Positions 16,791-16,866 of a stretch of DNA of 16,866 nt are shown piece by piece (within the stretch, counting starts at the first letter, position 1; every line of letters starts with the position of its first letter). Under the pieces are notes generated by a model. That model was given only the letters and a program-made list of their open reading frames with translations. It ran no database searches and was not told the origin of the DNA. This stretch comes from JAYEJW01 sp034716535 (GTDB lineage Bacteria > Pseudomonadota > Gammaproteobacteria > Chromatiales > Chromatiaceae), in NCBI GenBank assembly GCA_034716535.1, contig JAYEJW010000054.1:1-16866 (forward strand), written 5' to 3'. The position numbers were made by a program, and so were the translations under genes.

Positions 16791-16866
16791 ATGACATCCA
16801 TGTGCGGCCGGTTGGCGGCGGGGTTCGTGTTGACGGCCGCCGTCCTCGCGATGGCCCCAATCTCCT
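16791..16866 (+). CDS. start of a probable secreted protein (runs off the window)
   Basis: The 25 visible codons begin MTSMCGRLAAGFVLTAAVLA and continue MAPIS, a typical export signal: one arginine followed by a hydrophobic stretch of about 14 residues. GAGG lies nine bases before the ATG. The gene is divergent from arsS and shares the gap with the palindrome. Nothing beyond the signal is visible, so no function can be suggested. Confidence 0.5.
   Translation, partial: MTSMCGRLAAGFVLTAAVLAMAPIS

Overview
The window comes from a high-GC proteobacterium, most likely a gammaproteobacterium. That placement is an inference from base composition, the E. coli-type glucokinase, the EI-Ntr-type PtsP, the linked tal-gnd-zwf-glk order and the arsenosugar-type genes. 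No RNA gene or CRISPR array was seen.

Layout. Positions 1-154 (minus) hold the start of a Glu/Leu/Phe/Val dehydrogenase. Positions 267-1970 (minus) hold cyclopropane fatty acid synthase with an ECF sigma factor upstream; the sigma gene ends before region 4.2. Positions 2208-2654 (minus) encode an unrecognised 148-residue protein. Positions 2893-5565 (plus) encode a large MGH1/GH63-like glycosidase whose last codons run into an antisense IS630-type transposase remnant (about 5533-5640). Next comes a DUF692 (MNIO) and DUF2063 pair (5716-6794) of the bufferin type, with both outer ends missing. It meets an ArsM-type methyltransferase (6764-7375, minus) that also lacks its C-terminal part. A gene-free but hairpin-rich stretch (7376-7956) follows. 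Positions 7957-12466 (plus) are a sugar-catabolic operon: transaldolase fragment, 6-phosphogluconate dehydrogenase, glucose-6-phosphate dehydrogenase, intact glucokinase, and PtsP. Positions 12765-16648 (minus) carry a putative arsenic/arsenosugar operon: arsS, an unrecognised 127-residue protein, a TVP38-FAD oxidoreductase fusion, and a DUF547 protein reduced to 71 residues. A divergent secreted-protein gene begins at 16791 and runs off the end.

The dominant feature is damage. At least nine genes have lost internal or terminal segments (sigma factor, DUF692, DUF2063, arsM, tal, gnd, zwf, ptsP, DUF547). Flanking sequence of each gene is otherwise well conserved, and several junctions sit on short shared words. 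zwf also has an in-frame stop. Either this is a locus in active decay, with the oxidative pentose phosphate genes lost together, or the contig contains collapsed gaps or mis-joins. The sequence alone cannot decide, and read mapping over the junctions would. Apparently intact genes are cfa, the 148-residue gene, the glycosidase (apart from its tail), glk, the TVP38-FAD fusion, the 127-residue gene and arsS.

The most promising little-characterised system is the arsS to DUF547 operon, with a putative operator palindrome in the divergent promoter region.
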